A stretch of 64,000 nucleotides of DNA. Source: Cymodocea nodosa. Lineage: Eukaryota; Streptophyta; Magnoliopsida; Alismatales; Cymodoceaceae. Under the pieces are notes generated by a model. The model ran no database searches and was not told where the DNA came from. It saw only the letters and a list, made by a program, of their open reading frames with translations. The position numbers and the translations under genes were made by a program. The stretch spans positions 16,200,001 through 16,264,000 of the forward strand of contig JAZBRI010000011.1 of the NCBI GenBank assembly GCA_036874045.1. The letters run 5' to 3'. Below are positions 51,401 to 63,247 of this stretch, one piece after another; positions within the stretch are counted from its first letter, which is position 1; every line of letters starts with the position of its first letter.

Positions 51401-52372
51401 TCCTCCGCAATCGCACGATCGTTCTTATTCCAACTGTGGGCAACCTGCGCCGATCTACCCGGTGCGTGCTTCAGTTTACACCAATGTTCCCTGCCAGATT
51501 TGCAACGACATGGGACACACTGTGCGGGTGTGCAATGGACGACGAAATTTTGCCTACTCCACCGGCGTCATTGATCAGTTCAACAACATGACTCTCAACA
51601 ACGAGTGGTGCATTGATTCTGGCGTGACCGAGCATATGACGCCGAATCTTCAACAACTTCAACACCCATGCCCTGCACAGGTAGAAGCTCAGTTCTTGTA
51701 GGCAATGGGCAGGGGTTACCCATTACTCACTTGGGCTATAATACCAAGTGAGAAAAGGTTGTAAAGTGTGGCTTGATGAGCCACCGCCAAACATTGTATT
51801 TATAATCAATGATGAGTATATGAAGAGGTGTCAATCATAATTACACGAGTGGAGAACAATAACAGACGTGGCGTTTGCAAAAATCAAGATCAAGGAATAA
51901 AACACGTGTCACAAAGCAAGAGATAATTCGCCAATCATTTATCCAAACAATGTTTACGATTGTTTGTTTGTAAAACTAGATTGAATGAAAACTCTACCAT
52001 GCCGACAAGCGAACGGCAGCGATATATCCTGTGCCTCGGCTGTGTGCAAGATATATTGATCCTGTACAACAAAACCAACAATAAAAAAAAAAAAAACCAC
52101 AACGTTTCCTGAAAATAACGCCACGGCTCCAATAAACGACCAAAACCCACCTCGGGCACGCGGAACTGGTGCACAAGCCCTCGTTTCCGGTCGCGGACGG
52201 TGACCATGTGGGTGGGGGTTGTGGGAGAAGAATACGGCGCCGGGTCAATCTGTTCATACTGGGGCTGAGAAACCCTTGCCGAGCAACGAACTCTGGAGAG
52301 GGTACGAGGCAAGTAGCCCAACAAAACCCTCGGCTTACAGGGGAAAGGATTGCAGGGGATTCGGAGATCCAT
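45403..52372 (-). CDS. FDC2: Ferredoxin C2 (plastid [2Fe-2S] ferredoxin-like protein)
   Basis: Six exons on the minus strand: 52151-52372, 51998-52061, 47966-48054, 45851-45919, 45713-45757 and 45403-45447. Phases join exactly to 177 residues, near the Arabidopsis FdC2 length. Residues 1 to about 45 form a Ser/Arg/Pro-rich transit-peptide-like region. The domain follows, with VTVRDRKRGLVHQF and DQYILHTAEAQDISLPFACR. Four cluster ligands have ferredoxin spacing: C93, C98, C101 (CRHGCCTSC) and C131 (YALLCVSFP). The extended C-terminus (QDEDEVYWLQFGRYFARGPI, ELALGDE) marks the FdC2 branch rather than photosynthetic ferredoxin. FdC2 is chloroplast-located and affects greening in mutants. Intron 2 is 3.9 kb and contains a copia remnant in the opposite orientation. 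Confidence 0.94.
50560..51701 (+). mobile_element. Ty1/copia gag-protease remnant in FdC2 intron 2
   Basis: Plus-strand frames carry the start of a copia polyprotein: a gag segment (WRSQFIDILNIHDLSHII), a YLLNAKTLAVSLVAAGAP-like UBN2 block, a FDDFYHLLLEEE-like block, a zinc-knuckle-like CQICNDMGHTVRVC and the aspartic-protease start WCIDSGVTEHM. The protease motif reads DSGVTEHM rather than the usual DSGATDHM. Frameshifts and stops break the gag region, and integrase and reverse transcriptase are absent, so it is a truncated, inactive copy. No flanking LTR pair could be recognised. Confidence 0.82.
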
Positions 52373-52963
52373 CACCGGATGTCGACGGCGGAGGCAACAG
52401 ATGGTGTTGGTTGGGAAGAAGCAACAAGTAGAGAAGGCGGAGAACGTTAGTACACCTTCGGCAATGATATCTCGATTCCGATTTCTTCGCCCTCGCTATC
52501 TCTACCGCGTTCGCGCTAGCCGGCGCGATCGGCACAATTTTATCTTGTGTCTCCGGTGGTCCAGTGTCCGTGACCGGCGCGAAGCGGAGGGAAGGATTGG
52601 AAGCAGATATGATATTATCCGGATCCGGGTATTAACCCGATAGAGGAGACGATCGAGATCCGTTCAAGATGGCAACTATTCAAGTCTCGTTCATGCATGG
52701 TCTCACGAGAGCCCAGTGCTTTCGGCAAACAGTCATCCGGATGTGTGATTTATTCCATGATCGATCGATGATGGCATGGTACCAATGACCTTTTATTTTA
52801 TTAAAAAGTAATAGATATTAAATTATTTTTATTTCATGCATGGCAAATTGGTTACCGGCGGCATTTGATCTACGTGAACTCGTAGACAGCAAAATTTATT
52901 CCCATACGTATATGGGAGGGCAATAGAAACAGACAGGAATGACAAATGGAAGCGGTACTCGAT
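52373..52963. promoter_or_regulatory. FdC2 upstream region and bHLH 3' flank
   Basis: The 590 bases between the FdC2 start codon and the stop codon of the upstream bHLH gene must contain the FdC2 promoter and the bHLH 3' UTR. I see no clear TATA box. The open frames here overlap one another and have no domain. Confidence 0.4.
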
Positions 52964-54611
52964 TTAAGGAGAAACTCGTTGAATGATGTCCCCAGCCGCT
53001 GACTTGTAGAGTTCTTCCACTGCCGCCGCGTCAAGACGTCGATCGGGCCCTTCTTTCGTCTGCACGAACAAAGAACATCAATTCTAATATAATAACATTC
53101 CCACGTCCACTAATTAAACTAGTGTTAACCACGTTACAAAGGCGATTAAGCTGCTTACAATGACATGGATAACGCATATGAATCTGAGCTGGTCGGAGCA
53201 GCACTGGGCGGTGACCACCTCCAGCTTGTGATCCTCCAACACCTGGAAGATGGACGACAGGACTCCCGGGCATTTCGCGCCGCAGATACTGATGTGCCCG
53301 TTGGTGCCGGCGACGCTGAGGACCACGTTGGGAGACGACCACGTCTGGAAGCACGTGGGCATCGGCAACGTTTCTGGTACTACACCTGACGAAACGCCGT
53401 GTGCAGAAACAACAACTAATTCCGCCGCCGCCGCCGAACCGCTGTTCACCTTGTGACGATCGACGAGGATTGCCTCCCTGCCGGTCTCCGACGAGTCGAC
53501 GGCCTTTCTTCCCCCTTGCTTTCCCACCTTCTGCCTCAGAAGTTGGATCTTGTATTTCAACGTCTCGATGTAGTTCACGGCCTCGTCCACGATCGAAGAT
53601 TTGTCTGCCTGTCGACACACACACACATATATATATATATCGAAGATCATGAAACAAAGCCAGCACTTATCATGTCGATCGAAAGCGTCGAAGACTGACA
53701 GGAAGCGCCTCACCGGATCGATATTTAATTATCTTGATGAAACAAGAAGAAAAAACACACCAACTACGACACCAAATTAACGTTTTTTCTCTGAATAAGA
53801 AGACATCATCATTAAAATTTAAATTCTAATGATGACAAAATCAAATTTAATTAGATGAATCATGTACGTACGGATAGAGTAATTGTAACTGAAAAGATTA
53901 GTTGACCTCAAATTAATGACTGCATCACGAGTTAAAGAGATGAAATAATGAAACATGCGCGCATTTGATATGTACATGATAATTAATTTAATGGTTTCGC
54001 CCTTTCCATTAATGCAATCTGCACCAGAAATTATTACCGAAAAGATCTAATTGTTATCGGACATATTATTTATACGTAAGTTCAATTGCACGCACACTCC
54101 CAACGGTAAGAAATTAAGAAATAAATCAACTGCATGTTTAATTAGATCAGCTCTTCGTGAAGCGAAAGGAAAATTCCAAACCAGCTAATCAGTCGACTGT
54201 ATATTACTTTTTTCTTTTTTTGTTTCGTGTTCATGAAAAGAAATTTGACATATAGATGGCTTTGTATGGTACATGTATATATATATATATATATGCATAG
54301 GCATATCGTACCTTAGGAGGGAGATGTGGGAGGAGAGCATGAAGGTTGGTGAACATGTCCTTCATCTTCTTCCTCCTCTCCCTCTCGGTCCATATGTGCA
54401 TCTGCTCATTCTGGTACTGCTGCTTGTCACCTGCAAGGGCGCGTCTCCCACCTCTTCTCGCCCGTCTCACCACCGACGTCGACGCTGGATTATCAGCGGC
54501 GGATTCTATTACCGTCTGCTTGCCACCAACCTTGTCGACGTTGTTGTCACCACAAGACCGCGATGCTGCACCCACCGTGTTGAATTCACCATCACCTCCT
54601 GCTTGAGCCAT
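52964..54611 (-). CDS. bHLH transcription factor, bHLH95/ZHOUPI-like
   Basis: Three exons on the minus strand: 54312-54611, 53159-53608 and 52964-53059. They give 281 residues with codon-aligned borders. Residues 71-120 are the b[20 protein letters not shown] with His72, Glu76 and Arg79 (the E-box-recognising HxxxExxR pattern), then [11 protein letters not shown], split by intron 1, then [17 protein letters not shown]. Residues about 185-260 resemble an ACT-like dimerisation domain ([19 protein letters not shown]). The third exon gives the acidic tail ending [20 protein letters not shown] and the following helix match the ZHOUPI/bHLH95 subgroup, whose Arabidopsis member controls endosperm breakdown and embryonic cuticle with ICE1. 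The exact subgroup is inferred. A TATA-like run at 54671-54682 lies about 60 bases upstream. Confidence 0.88.
53615..53640. repeat. (CA)n(TA)n compound microsatellite at the bHLH intron 1 acceptor
   Basis: An AC repeat runs into an AT repeat immediately upstream of the exon 2 acceptor (exon starts at 53608 on the minus strand). Confidence 0.85.
54275..54296. repeat. (AT)n microsatellite near the bHLH intron 1 donor
   Basis: About 22 bases of alternating AT, roughly 15 bases into intron 1 from the exon 1 donor at 54311. Confidence 0.85.
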
Positions 54612-56365
54612 GTCGTTGAGAGAAAGAGGATGGTGATGTAGATGAGGAGAGGGGAAGAATATATTATATATAATATATATAGAGATGGAGAGAGAAGGGT
54701 CGATGATTAGGGTACGTCTGAGAGGAAGGAAGGACCCAACACATAATCATAAGCACACTCGCCGTTACAAATGAAACGTTCCTTTGGTGGTTACTGTCTG
54801 AGGGGCTGGTTGGCGCCGAAATTTCTCCGTCTGGGTTTTGTGAAATTCATTGGGTTCTTATCGACTTCCTTAATTTTACAAATACATACGAGAGTTTTCA
54901 GGGCTACGGTTATTTTTTGTTTACATTCTTACACTTAAATATATTAACTTAAAATATGTAAAAATTACATCTAAAATGAACATTCATTATCGATAGATTT
55001 GACGTTGATGTGTAACTTAAAACATCTACGGTACATTTTATTATGATTGCCTGCAGTTCTATTTTTGTCGAATTTTGTTTAAAAGCAACCATGTCGGTAA
55101 TTTTTATTAGAATTTAAGATGATCGTTGTAAGAAAAAGCTTAACGTGATCAAGACGCTAATTCTGCACTTAATGTAGAGGCGTTTTAATTTATTGATCCG
55201 CATGCAGTGTTGTTCGGACAACTGTACATGTTATTCAAATCCAATGATTCAAGAAAAGAGAAAAAACGACCATCTTTCTTTCAAGTATTGTTTGTTACGA
55301 TTCAATGAACATTAATTATGAATGTTTGATTCTTTTTTAGTATTGTTTGACCGTAACATTAAGATATATTCGGACGATTATAATTCTCATGTCATGTAAT
55401 GCAATTCACTTGAATTATATTATTTATTTACAATTGTATAATGCAATATTGTAATGCAACACAATTGAATCAAGTTGCTTAACCAAATCACAAGGTTTCA
55501 CTTTTCATAATTATAAACTTTATAATTGTATATGCAATATTGTTGAGACGTCGTTCTGAGCATGACTTTAAATAACGAAATTGTTATTTTTGTAATTTTG
55601 TTATCAGTTATTTATATTTGATTAAGAAAGGTTGAAACTCAATTATGTAATGTAACTACACTACAATAAGTTTACAAAACGACCAAATAGAACTTTAATG
55701 TGACACAATTAAACTACATTATGCAACAAAATTATGATGTTTGATGATTAAATGTAAACTAATTATAAAATTATATGAAAGATCAAATTATAAATACTTT
55801 GATCTCATCTTTAATTAGTGGAATTATGTCTCAAATAATTTAGTCTCTTCTAATCAAATTATAAAAATTCAAATACTGTGATCTAATTAAAGAATGTAAT
55901 TAAATTATGTTATATTACGTAAAACTTATGGACAACGAAACATACTCTACCTTATGGTATATTTGGTTATACATAAGCGACAAGTAATGTAATGTTACGT
56001 ATTCGTATTGAATTGCATTTCTTAATTGGATCACAATATTTGAATTCTATTGATTATAAGTTTAAACATTTAATTATAAGAAATTAAGTTCTTTTAAGAA
56101 ATCACCAACTAAATACGAGTTTAAATAGTAAACTTGATTAATTTTTATATACTTTTTATAATTAATTTATATTTAATTATAAAATATTCTAATTTGATTT
56201 TATAACGCAACTTAATTGCATTACATTAACGTTACCCTTATCCTCCATGAACCAAAAACTTGTGCAAAGATTACTAGATCTTCTTTTAATACTAAACATG
56301 AACATTTTCGTGGAGAATGTCACGCTACCAGATGAGGAAATGATAATTATTGTAATATTTAAAAG

Positions 56366-56393
56366 AATAAATAATAATAATAATAATAATAAA
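56366..56393. repeat. (AAT)n microsatellite
   Basis: About eight consecutive AAT units. Confidence 0.85.
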
Positions 56394-58188
56394 CACATGA
56401 ATTTTTTTTTTCTTTTAATATTATAAGATTGATAAATATTAAAAAAGGTATAACCTAAAATAGAGACATAGAATCACATGATGAATTTTATACGTTAGCA
56501 TATACCATGTTTAGCTACCTACAGTTGCATTTGACCCCTACAACAAAGTCTAAAAGTCACATATCATTTTGTGGGTAGGATATTTTGATATCTTAATGTC
56601 TTGAGACTAAGTTAAGTATATCTTATCTTAATTGTATACACAATACTATAATATTACACTTTTGTGATCAAATTTTGTAACTAACAAATTTATTTATTAT
56701 ATATAAAATTTGTACATAGGTCACTAGTTAAAATCACATGATGGTCCTTGAGATTTATTATATAATATTATTATTTATTTATAATATGGTCGTTGAGATT
56801 GATAAATATAAAAAAAGTCCTAGAGGTTTCGCTCACCTAAGATTGGGTCCAATCACATCAGACATGGAATAAAATGGGCTCAGTTGGGGTTAGGTTTTGT
56901 TTGACGTATTTATTGATAAGTCACCTATTTATAAAAGGTAAGGCACACATGGAATCAGAAGAATTGGTTAACCATATAAAATCAGTCCATTTTTATGGTT
57001 TGGATCAAAATTGTTTATATATGTCGAGATCCAGGAATCAAACCAAAACCGATGAAATTTTGAATGGTTGTTCAAACTTATCAAATTTTAATCTGGCAAA
57101 AATCGAATTAAACCATATATACACTAGCACTTGATAAACAGATTAATGACTTCTGTTCTACCAGAGAACGGGATAGATTTGGCTAGGAACCTTTTAATCT
57201 ATCCCATGTTTTGCAACCGTATGTGAGATTAATTATTAAGGATTCAATTCTAATTTAAAGAAAACCGAAAGGAGCAAGCAATTCAAATCTTCCATTACAG
57301 AAAAACTTCCTGGACTTGGCCTTCCACTCCACACCTCACGCAGGCGCCATTTTGAAGCTCGGTTCTCATTTTCAAACTTCATTTCTAATCGATCTTCTCA
57401 AAATCAATCGATATTAATCCCCAAGCAAAACGGTCTTCCTACACCACATAAGCATCTTCCTTTCCATGGTAGATTTTCAATTCATGCCTTGTGCGCGACT
57501 TCCCCCCTCCCTGATTGCATCATAAAACCCAACTCGGAAACAAGCACCAACAACTAATCAAGCCGTCATCTATCAATCACTTCTTTTATCTCCTCTGCTC
57601 GTATCCATCCATCTTCACCGCACGGTTCACAGACATGAAAAAATAACAGGTGCAATCACACCAACCTGCATCTTATCGAAATTCTACAGTTTAGTATCGT
57701 TTTTTCTGAAAATCGGGAAGGGGAGCCAGTATTTCACAGTTAAGCGTGGGACTAAGCTTGAGTGGTTCTAGAGACTCACGACCTTCTATAATTACAAAAA
57801 AAGACTCGTTCAGCTAATTGGGTTGATTCCAAGTATTTAAAATCCCCTGAAATAACCATCAAGCAAATCAACAAGACAGACAAACGCAGAATCATCGCTA
57901 AAAAACCTTCACCAGCTGTTTGTTCTATCACATGCCTAAATTATCATAGAGGAAAAAATCTAACAAGTAACGAATATTAATTATGATCGACACCAGGAAA
58001 TAGGCCCTGAAATGCCAAAGAAAGTTCTAAATCACAAACTATCATGATATCAGGTAAATAACGAACATGTAAGTGCTTCATGAACCACGAAGCCTATTAA
58101 TTCCTGTGTGTTCGTTTCACAAGTCTTTTTAATTTGTTCCTCGTTCTGCAAAAGAATGTACGGCAGCACTGTCACCTGTGCACAGCCG

Positions 58189-58206
58189 AGAGAGAGAGAG
58201 AGAGAG
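58189..58206. repeat. (GA)n microsatellite
   Basis: Uninterrupted GA repeat immediately downstream of the short kinase stop codon on the minus strand. Confidence 0.8.
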
Positions 58207-58224
58207 ATAGATGCATGTCCAAAC

Positions 58225-59298
58225 TTACGGTAGATTGAGCATCGCAACCACCTCCGCCATCAATGGCCTCTCCTTGGGCGAGCTTACGGTACACTTGAGG
58301 GCCACCTCGAAGAACCCCTTCACCTCCTCCTCCCTCACCTCCCCCATCTCAGGATCCAACGCCTCCTTCCACCTCCCCTCCTCCGCCACCATCCACCTCA
58401 CCCACTTCTCCATCCATACTTCCTTCTCCTTCACCCCCGCCTGCTCCTCCACCCTCACCCTCAGATTCGGCCTCTTCCCCGTCGCCACCTCCAGCATCAT
58501 CACCCCAAAGCTGTACACGTCGGCCTGCACCGTCGCCTTCAGCAGCCCATCCCTGTACTCCGGCGGCATGTACCCCATCGTCCCCGCCACCTGCGTCGAC
58601 ACGTGCGATCTCGATCCGTCCATCGTTCTCGCCAGCCCGAAGTCCGCGATCCTCGCCTCGAAATCGGCGTCGAGGAGGACGTTGCTGGACTTGATGTCCC
58701 TGTGGATGATGCAGGGCTTGCACTTGTCGTGGAGGAAGGCAAGCCCCGCGGCGACGCCACGGATGACACGGAACCGGGTGGGCCAGGGGAGGGGGGGTTT
58801 GCCCTCGTGGAGCCACTGGTCCAGGCTTCCGTTGGGGAGGAATTCGTAGACGAGGAGGCGGTCGATACCGGAGACGCAGTAGCCAAGGATCTTGACGAGG
58901 TTCTTGTGGAGGATCTTCGCAAGAGTCTCCATCTCCGCTGCGAACTCGCGGAATCCATGGAAGGCGTCGGGGGAGAGCCTCTTTATAGCGACGGTGCTGG
59001 AGTCCGGGAGGACGGCCTTGTAGACGAGGCCGAAGCTACCGTCGCCGATGACGAGGTCAGGGGAGAAGTTGCGGCAGGCGGATTTAAGCACGGACATGGA
59101 GAATTGATCGCACGAGTTGAAAGAAGAGACTTCCATGGGTGGGGAAGGGGAGGAAGGGGGAAAAGACCGGGACTCGATCCACTCGGAGAGGCGGCGACGG
59201 CGGCGGTGATGGGTGAGGAAGTAGATCATGGCGAAGACGAGAGTGACGAAGACGAAGCTGGCGGTGGCGGCGATGATGGCTTGGAGGAGGGGATCCAT
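58225..59298 (-). CDS. Short membrane-anchored receptor-like kinase without ectodomain
   Basis: A single-exon reading of 357 residues. An N-terminal transmembrane helix (residues 5-28) is followed by HHRRRRR, so only about four residues precede the membrane. The kinase domain has the glycine loop GDGSFG (85-90), Lys106 (TVAIKR), Glu122 or Glu124 in helix C, HRD (199-201), DFG (219-221) and GTMGYMPPEY. It resembles the kinase domains of large LRR receptors (BRI1, PSKR or EMS1 class) but has no leucine-rich repeats, so it probably acts with a partner. The stop codon lies within CCGTAAGTTT, a perfect splice-donor consensus, so a spliced form with another C-terminus is possible. It is GC-rich, unlike its AT-rich flanks. 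No specific pathway can be assigned. Confidence 0.9.
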   Translation of the reverse strand: MDPLLQAIIAATASFVFVTLVFAMIYFLTHHRRRRRLSEWIESRSFPPSSPSPPMEVSSFNSCDQFSMSVLKSACRNFSPDLVIGDGSFGLVYKAVLPDSSTVAIKRLSPDAFHGFREFAAEMETLAKILHKNLVKILGYCVSGIDRLLVYEFLPNGSLDQWLHEGKPPLPWPTRFRVIRGVAAGLAFLHDKCKPCIIHRDIKSSNVLLDADFEARIADFGLARTMDGSRSHVSTQVAGTMGYMPPEYRDGLLKATVQADVYSFGVMMLEVATGKRPNLRVRVEEQAGVKEKEVWMEKWVRWMVAEEGRWKEALDPEMGEVREEEVKGFFEVALKCTVSSPKERPLMAEVVAMLNLP

Positions 59299-62200
59299 CA
59301 GAGGTGGAGAGTGGGAGTTGGTGATCGAGTTCTGCGTGTTTGGTTTTGATCCGGGAGTTTGACTTCATCGACATCGTTGGCTTGCTTTTGGGGGGAGACG
59401 AGTCTTCGGATTCGCGATAATGGACTAGAGGATGGTGCTTGGAAGGGAAAGTGAAGCTTGACATCATTGTTGTCTTTGACCGGAAAGAGATAGAGAGAGA
59501 GAGAGAGAGAAAAAAGCTTAAAGCTTTGCGCTCCAACCTTTTTCCGTTTTGGATGACAATTAAAAGAAAGAATTGTCTTTTGGTAGAAATTCTTATTTTT
59601 ATGATTTCTATTTTTTTAACTTTTTTTTTTTTTTTTCTGTAAGTCATAAAAAATTTGGTAGTATTTACAATAATTTATATTTTCTTGTTTTTTATTAAAC
59701 CTTTTTCTTTTACTTTGATACCATTAATGTTACACGTTAATTATAGGTACTTATTAATTGTATTTTTTGGGCATGAGTTTTATTTTCTAATAAATCATAA
59801 TTATAAGACCATTCTAGTGAGACTTTTAATGGTATACTACGAACCTTTTTTTTGTTTTTTTATCAAATACCATTTTTGGCCATGGCCAACTCTCCTTTTT
59901 TTCTTTTTTTCTTTTTTTGCAATGTTCTGGAAGTTGTAGATCTAATAGTCATGACAAGTTGCATTATTGGAGAACACTGCGATGATTTGAACACCTACTC
60001 TCTTCTCTTGCTCCACCTATGGGCCTCTTCTTCTTCCCATATGCAATATTGAAGAAAATGGATGACTTCTGTTGCAATATTTTATCAAATGCATGTTTTT
60101 TTTTTTTTTTTTTTTAAAAAGAAGAAGAATAAGAAAATGAAAAGTGACAGATGCCTTTGTTTTGTACATGTGTAGTTGGATGATCATGGACATATAAAGA
60201 AAAATTTCAAATCTATAATTGTTAAATAGCTTGGCTCAATTTAAAAAACATTGCTTTAATGATAATAATTAAACCTAGTGAATTCCCCATTATTCCATAC
60301 TTCAACTGCAACATTTGATCAAACGCATGCTTCCTTCTCAATAGAAAACCCTTAATATACGACAAGATATATATGAGCAATGTCTCCAGTTAGATTCATT
60401 CGGTCATTACCGTTTTTACATGTCACGCTGTCTTGTGAAGGCATTTGGAGAAGTTCATTGGCTACGGTGACTTCCTCGAGTTCATCGGCTTGAAGAGAGC
60501 ACCATGAAATGTATTATATGATGTACACTAAGATAAAATATCGATACGGTATGGTAAATCCTTCTAAGTAAGTAGTTCATAATGTTGGTTGTCGTAGAAG
60601 TGACGTCATTAATAATACGTTAAGTACACATTAAAAGGTACGTTTCAACATATGTAAAATGATACTAGACACATTTATTAAGTCAGAATTTAAAAGAAAT
60701 GAACATAGTCGATGGGTTGGTCACGGTCACAAAAATAGGATTACTTCCAAAGTAATTGCATAACATTTTTGAAAAACAATAAGTAGATATATGCATTATG
60801 TACTTGATACTACTGTTATTGAATGATTGTCGTGTATAATAATACGTCTAAGGAAATCCTTACATGACGCCCTTTCATTTTTCAAAGAAAATACGAAATG
60901 CATACCCTTTTTTTTTCAAAATATACGATAGGAGCACTGAAGATGTAAAACAAACAACCCAAAATGTTTTTGGTGAATATGACTTTTAACAACATGAGAT
61001 TTATTTTTATTTACGCTTAACGATAAGAGTCTTCTTGTGAGTCCTTTCGATAACTTTTATAATAAGCTAGGTTTATTCAATCTTTTAAAAAAGTAAAATG
61101 TAATTTTACAAATAAATTGATATCACTTTTGTAGACAGAAAATTTATAGTTGAGAACTATACTGTCAAATGTAATTTGAAAATTTCAATCTTAAACTACG
61201 TAGAATTATTTTAAGCCAGCCTGCACAAATATTGAAGTCTAAGAATTATTTGTAAGTGCTACCTAAGATCAAGATTATATATTACATCGCTTTAAAAAAA
61301 AAAGGAAAAAAAAAAGGAAATAAATTATAGTAGTACCATTTCTAATATTAACGACATATATCACAGACTATTTGTCATATCAATTATTGACGCTGGCATA
61401 AAAAACTATTATTACTGTCGTTACCACCTTCACCACCCTTTTCTTTCTCTTCTCGTCTCTTTGTCGAGATCCCACGACCATCGTCATTTTATTTTTTTAA
61501 ATGGATGGAATCGTCCCAATCCTTTACGACGATAGTTCGCGGAGTCCGCTCCAACCTGCTCGTGAACCGTCCCCGGACCGGTATACACGTGTCTTGTTCT
61601 TCGGATACTGCGGTCAACCATTTCCCATGCTCACCGCGTGCACGTACCTGTCATCGGATATGGCATCTCGCCGCAACCACACCGACCGACACGCGCTTTT
61701 CTTTATCACATCAGTTTATTTTTACATCGATAATGCTTTCTTTCTTTTTTCTTCTAAAATAACCGAAAAGCACCGATCACGCCATCTACTCTTGTGATTT
61801 ATTTATTTATTTTTTTCGTAACTAACGAGAGGTTAGATTAAACAAAGAGATCTATGTGAAGTTACAGTATTATAATAAAGTTAAAGAAAAGCAAAAAAAA
61901 AAAATATAACAAACAGAAATAAAATATCTTAAAAGTAAAAAATCTAAAAGGGATAAATAATAAGGAAGTCAACATTAAATATCTTCTTTCACATCAGCTT
62001 CATTCGACTGCTTATTTTAACTAAATTTTTTTCATTATTACTAATAGAGTAGAAATCAGAAAGACATGACAGGGAACGGTGATTCTCCCAAAAGAAGCTT
62101 GTGATTTATTACTTTACTACATTGGTAGATGGGATATGTAGACCATAGGTGGACCGCCGCGGATCAAGGCCCACGAAAGAAGTAAAGTTGTTGCATGGGC

Positions 62201-63247
62201 TGAGCGAAGCTGATGTGGGCCCACCTTTTCTTGCGAAATAGAGTCCATTGGGCCACTCCATCTCTGATATGAACCTTTGCCCGCTGGAGGGCTCCCAATC
62301 TCTATTATATTAAACGAAGATCGGCCACAGGAAATACTCTTCAACTTGGAAGAAGGTTTACTTTTACAGAGGTGGAGATTCGAACCACCAAGCAAGCTAT
62401 TTTCATTTCTTGATAATGGATATAAAATAATTTAAACCTCTTTCATATCTATAAGTCTCTTAAATCAATTACCAGGGTTTTATCGGCCTCTTTATGTTTT
62501 CAGAAATCCGAATTCGAACCCATTCATCGGAATTCTATCCTCCGCGGATCACGAAATCAACGGCCATGCATTCATTGAAGGTTTTTGCTCGCTCACGACA
62601 TCACGTACCCCTCGCTCCTCCTCGCATCGCCGTCTTCCTCGACCTGCTTTCAGGCGGCGAGTGAGGGATTTCGGCCGGTTCCGACAACTCGTCCTGCGCG
62701 GGAGGAGGCTGTCGCGACTCGCGACGGACGGAGAGGGGCCCGAAGAAGTCGCTGGTGGCGGCAGCACGCGGCGCCAGAGGTAGAGAAGGAGAGGCTCCAG
62801 TTGTTGAGGTTGGACGATGCGATGCCCGGCGGCAGCGGAAAAAACTGAGCAAACGGTAGTCGCCTGCAAGACACGGGAGGGGCGTCAGCGGCGAGACTAG
62901 TGGGTGGATCGATCCTTTGGACGGATCGGTCGAGCCGGAGTGACATCGAAAATTCAGGTGATTTTCGTATCGACCAAACCCTAAACCCTATCGCCGATCC
63001 AGATCGATTTTTAAAACCATGCTTCCGTCTCCCTCCCACTTCCCACCTTGTCTCCTTTCTTTATCATTCTAGCAACAATGTCTCCTTCCCAAACATCAGA
63101 CCATCTTCCCTTTCTGTGTACCACGAAAATCATCCTATTCCTCCATTCTGCAATGAACCTTCTAGTGCTTCGGTAACTGAAGATATTTTCCAACTCCTTT
63201 TCTTTTCAGGGAAGGACAGAAAGTTGCTTCATTCTCATTATTGAGCA
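59299..63247. other. Intergenic, mostly AT-rich
   Basis: Contains a (GA)n run (59491-59511) in the leader of the short kinase gene, several poly-T runs (about 59620-59637 and 60097-60114) and AT-rich sequence. Short frames at 61501-61797 and in the GC-rich stretch 62550-62870 show no domain. From about 62950 the sequence looks like the promoter and leader of the next gene. Confidence 0.55.
62976..62989 (+). promoter_or_regulatory. Double telo-box
   Basis: AAACCCTAAACCCT, two overlapping telomere-like units, lies about 270 bases upstream of the candidate start codon at 63248. Such boxes are typical of leaders of actively transcribed housekeeping genes in plants. Confidence 0.5.

Larger units (their letters stand above)
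54612..58224. other. AT-rich intergenic region
   Basis: Between 54900 and 56250 a loose motif around aatgcaat or ttacattac recurs many times on both strands, suggesting eroded repeats. An (AAT)n run lies near 56366-56393. Bases 56750-57300 contain several short frames without domains. No gene is recognised. Confidence 0.55.

Noticed and set aside
58603-59349. 248-residue plus-strand acidic frame
   Set aside because: Antisense shadow of the short kinase gene; composition is a by-product of codon usage on the other strand.
62370-62400. agattcgaaccacc resembling a tRNA T-arm on the minus strand
   Set aside because: The loop between the possible stem halves is nine bases rather than seven and no cloverleaf is present.
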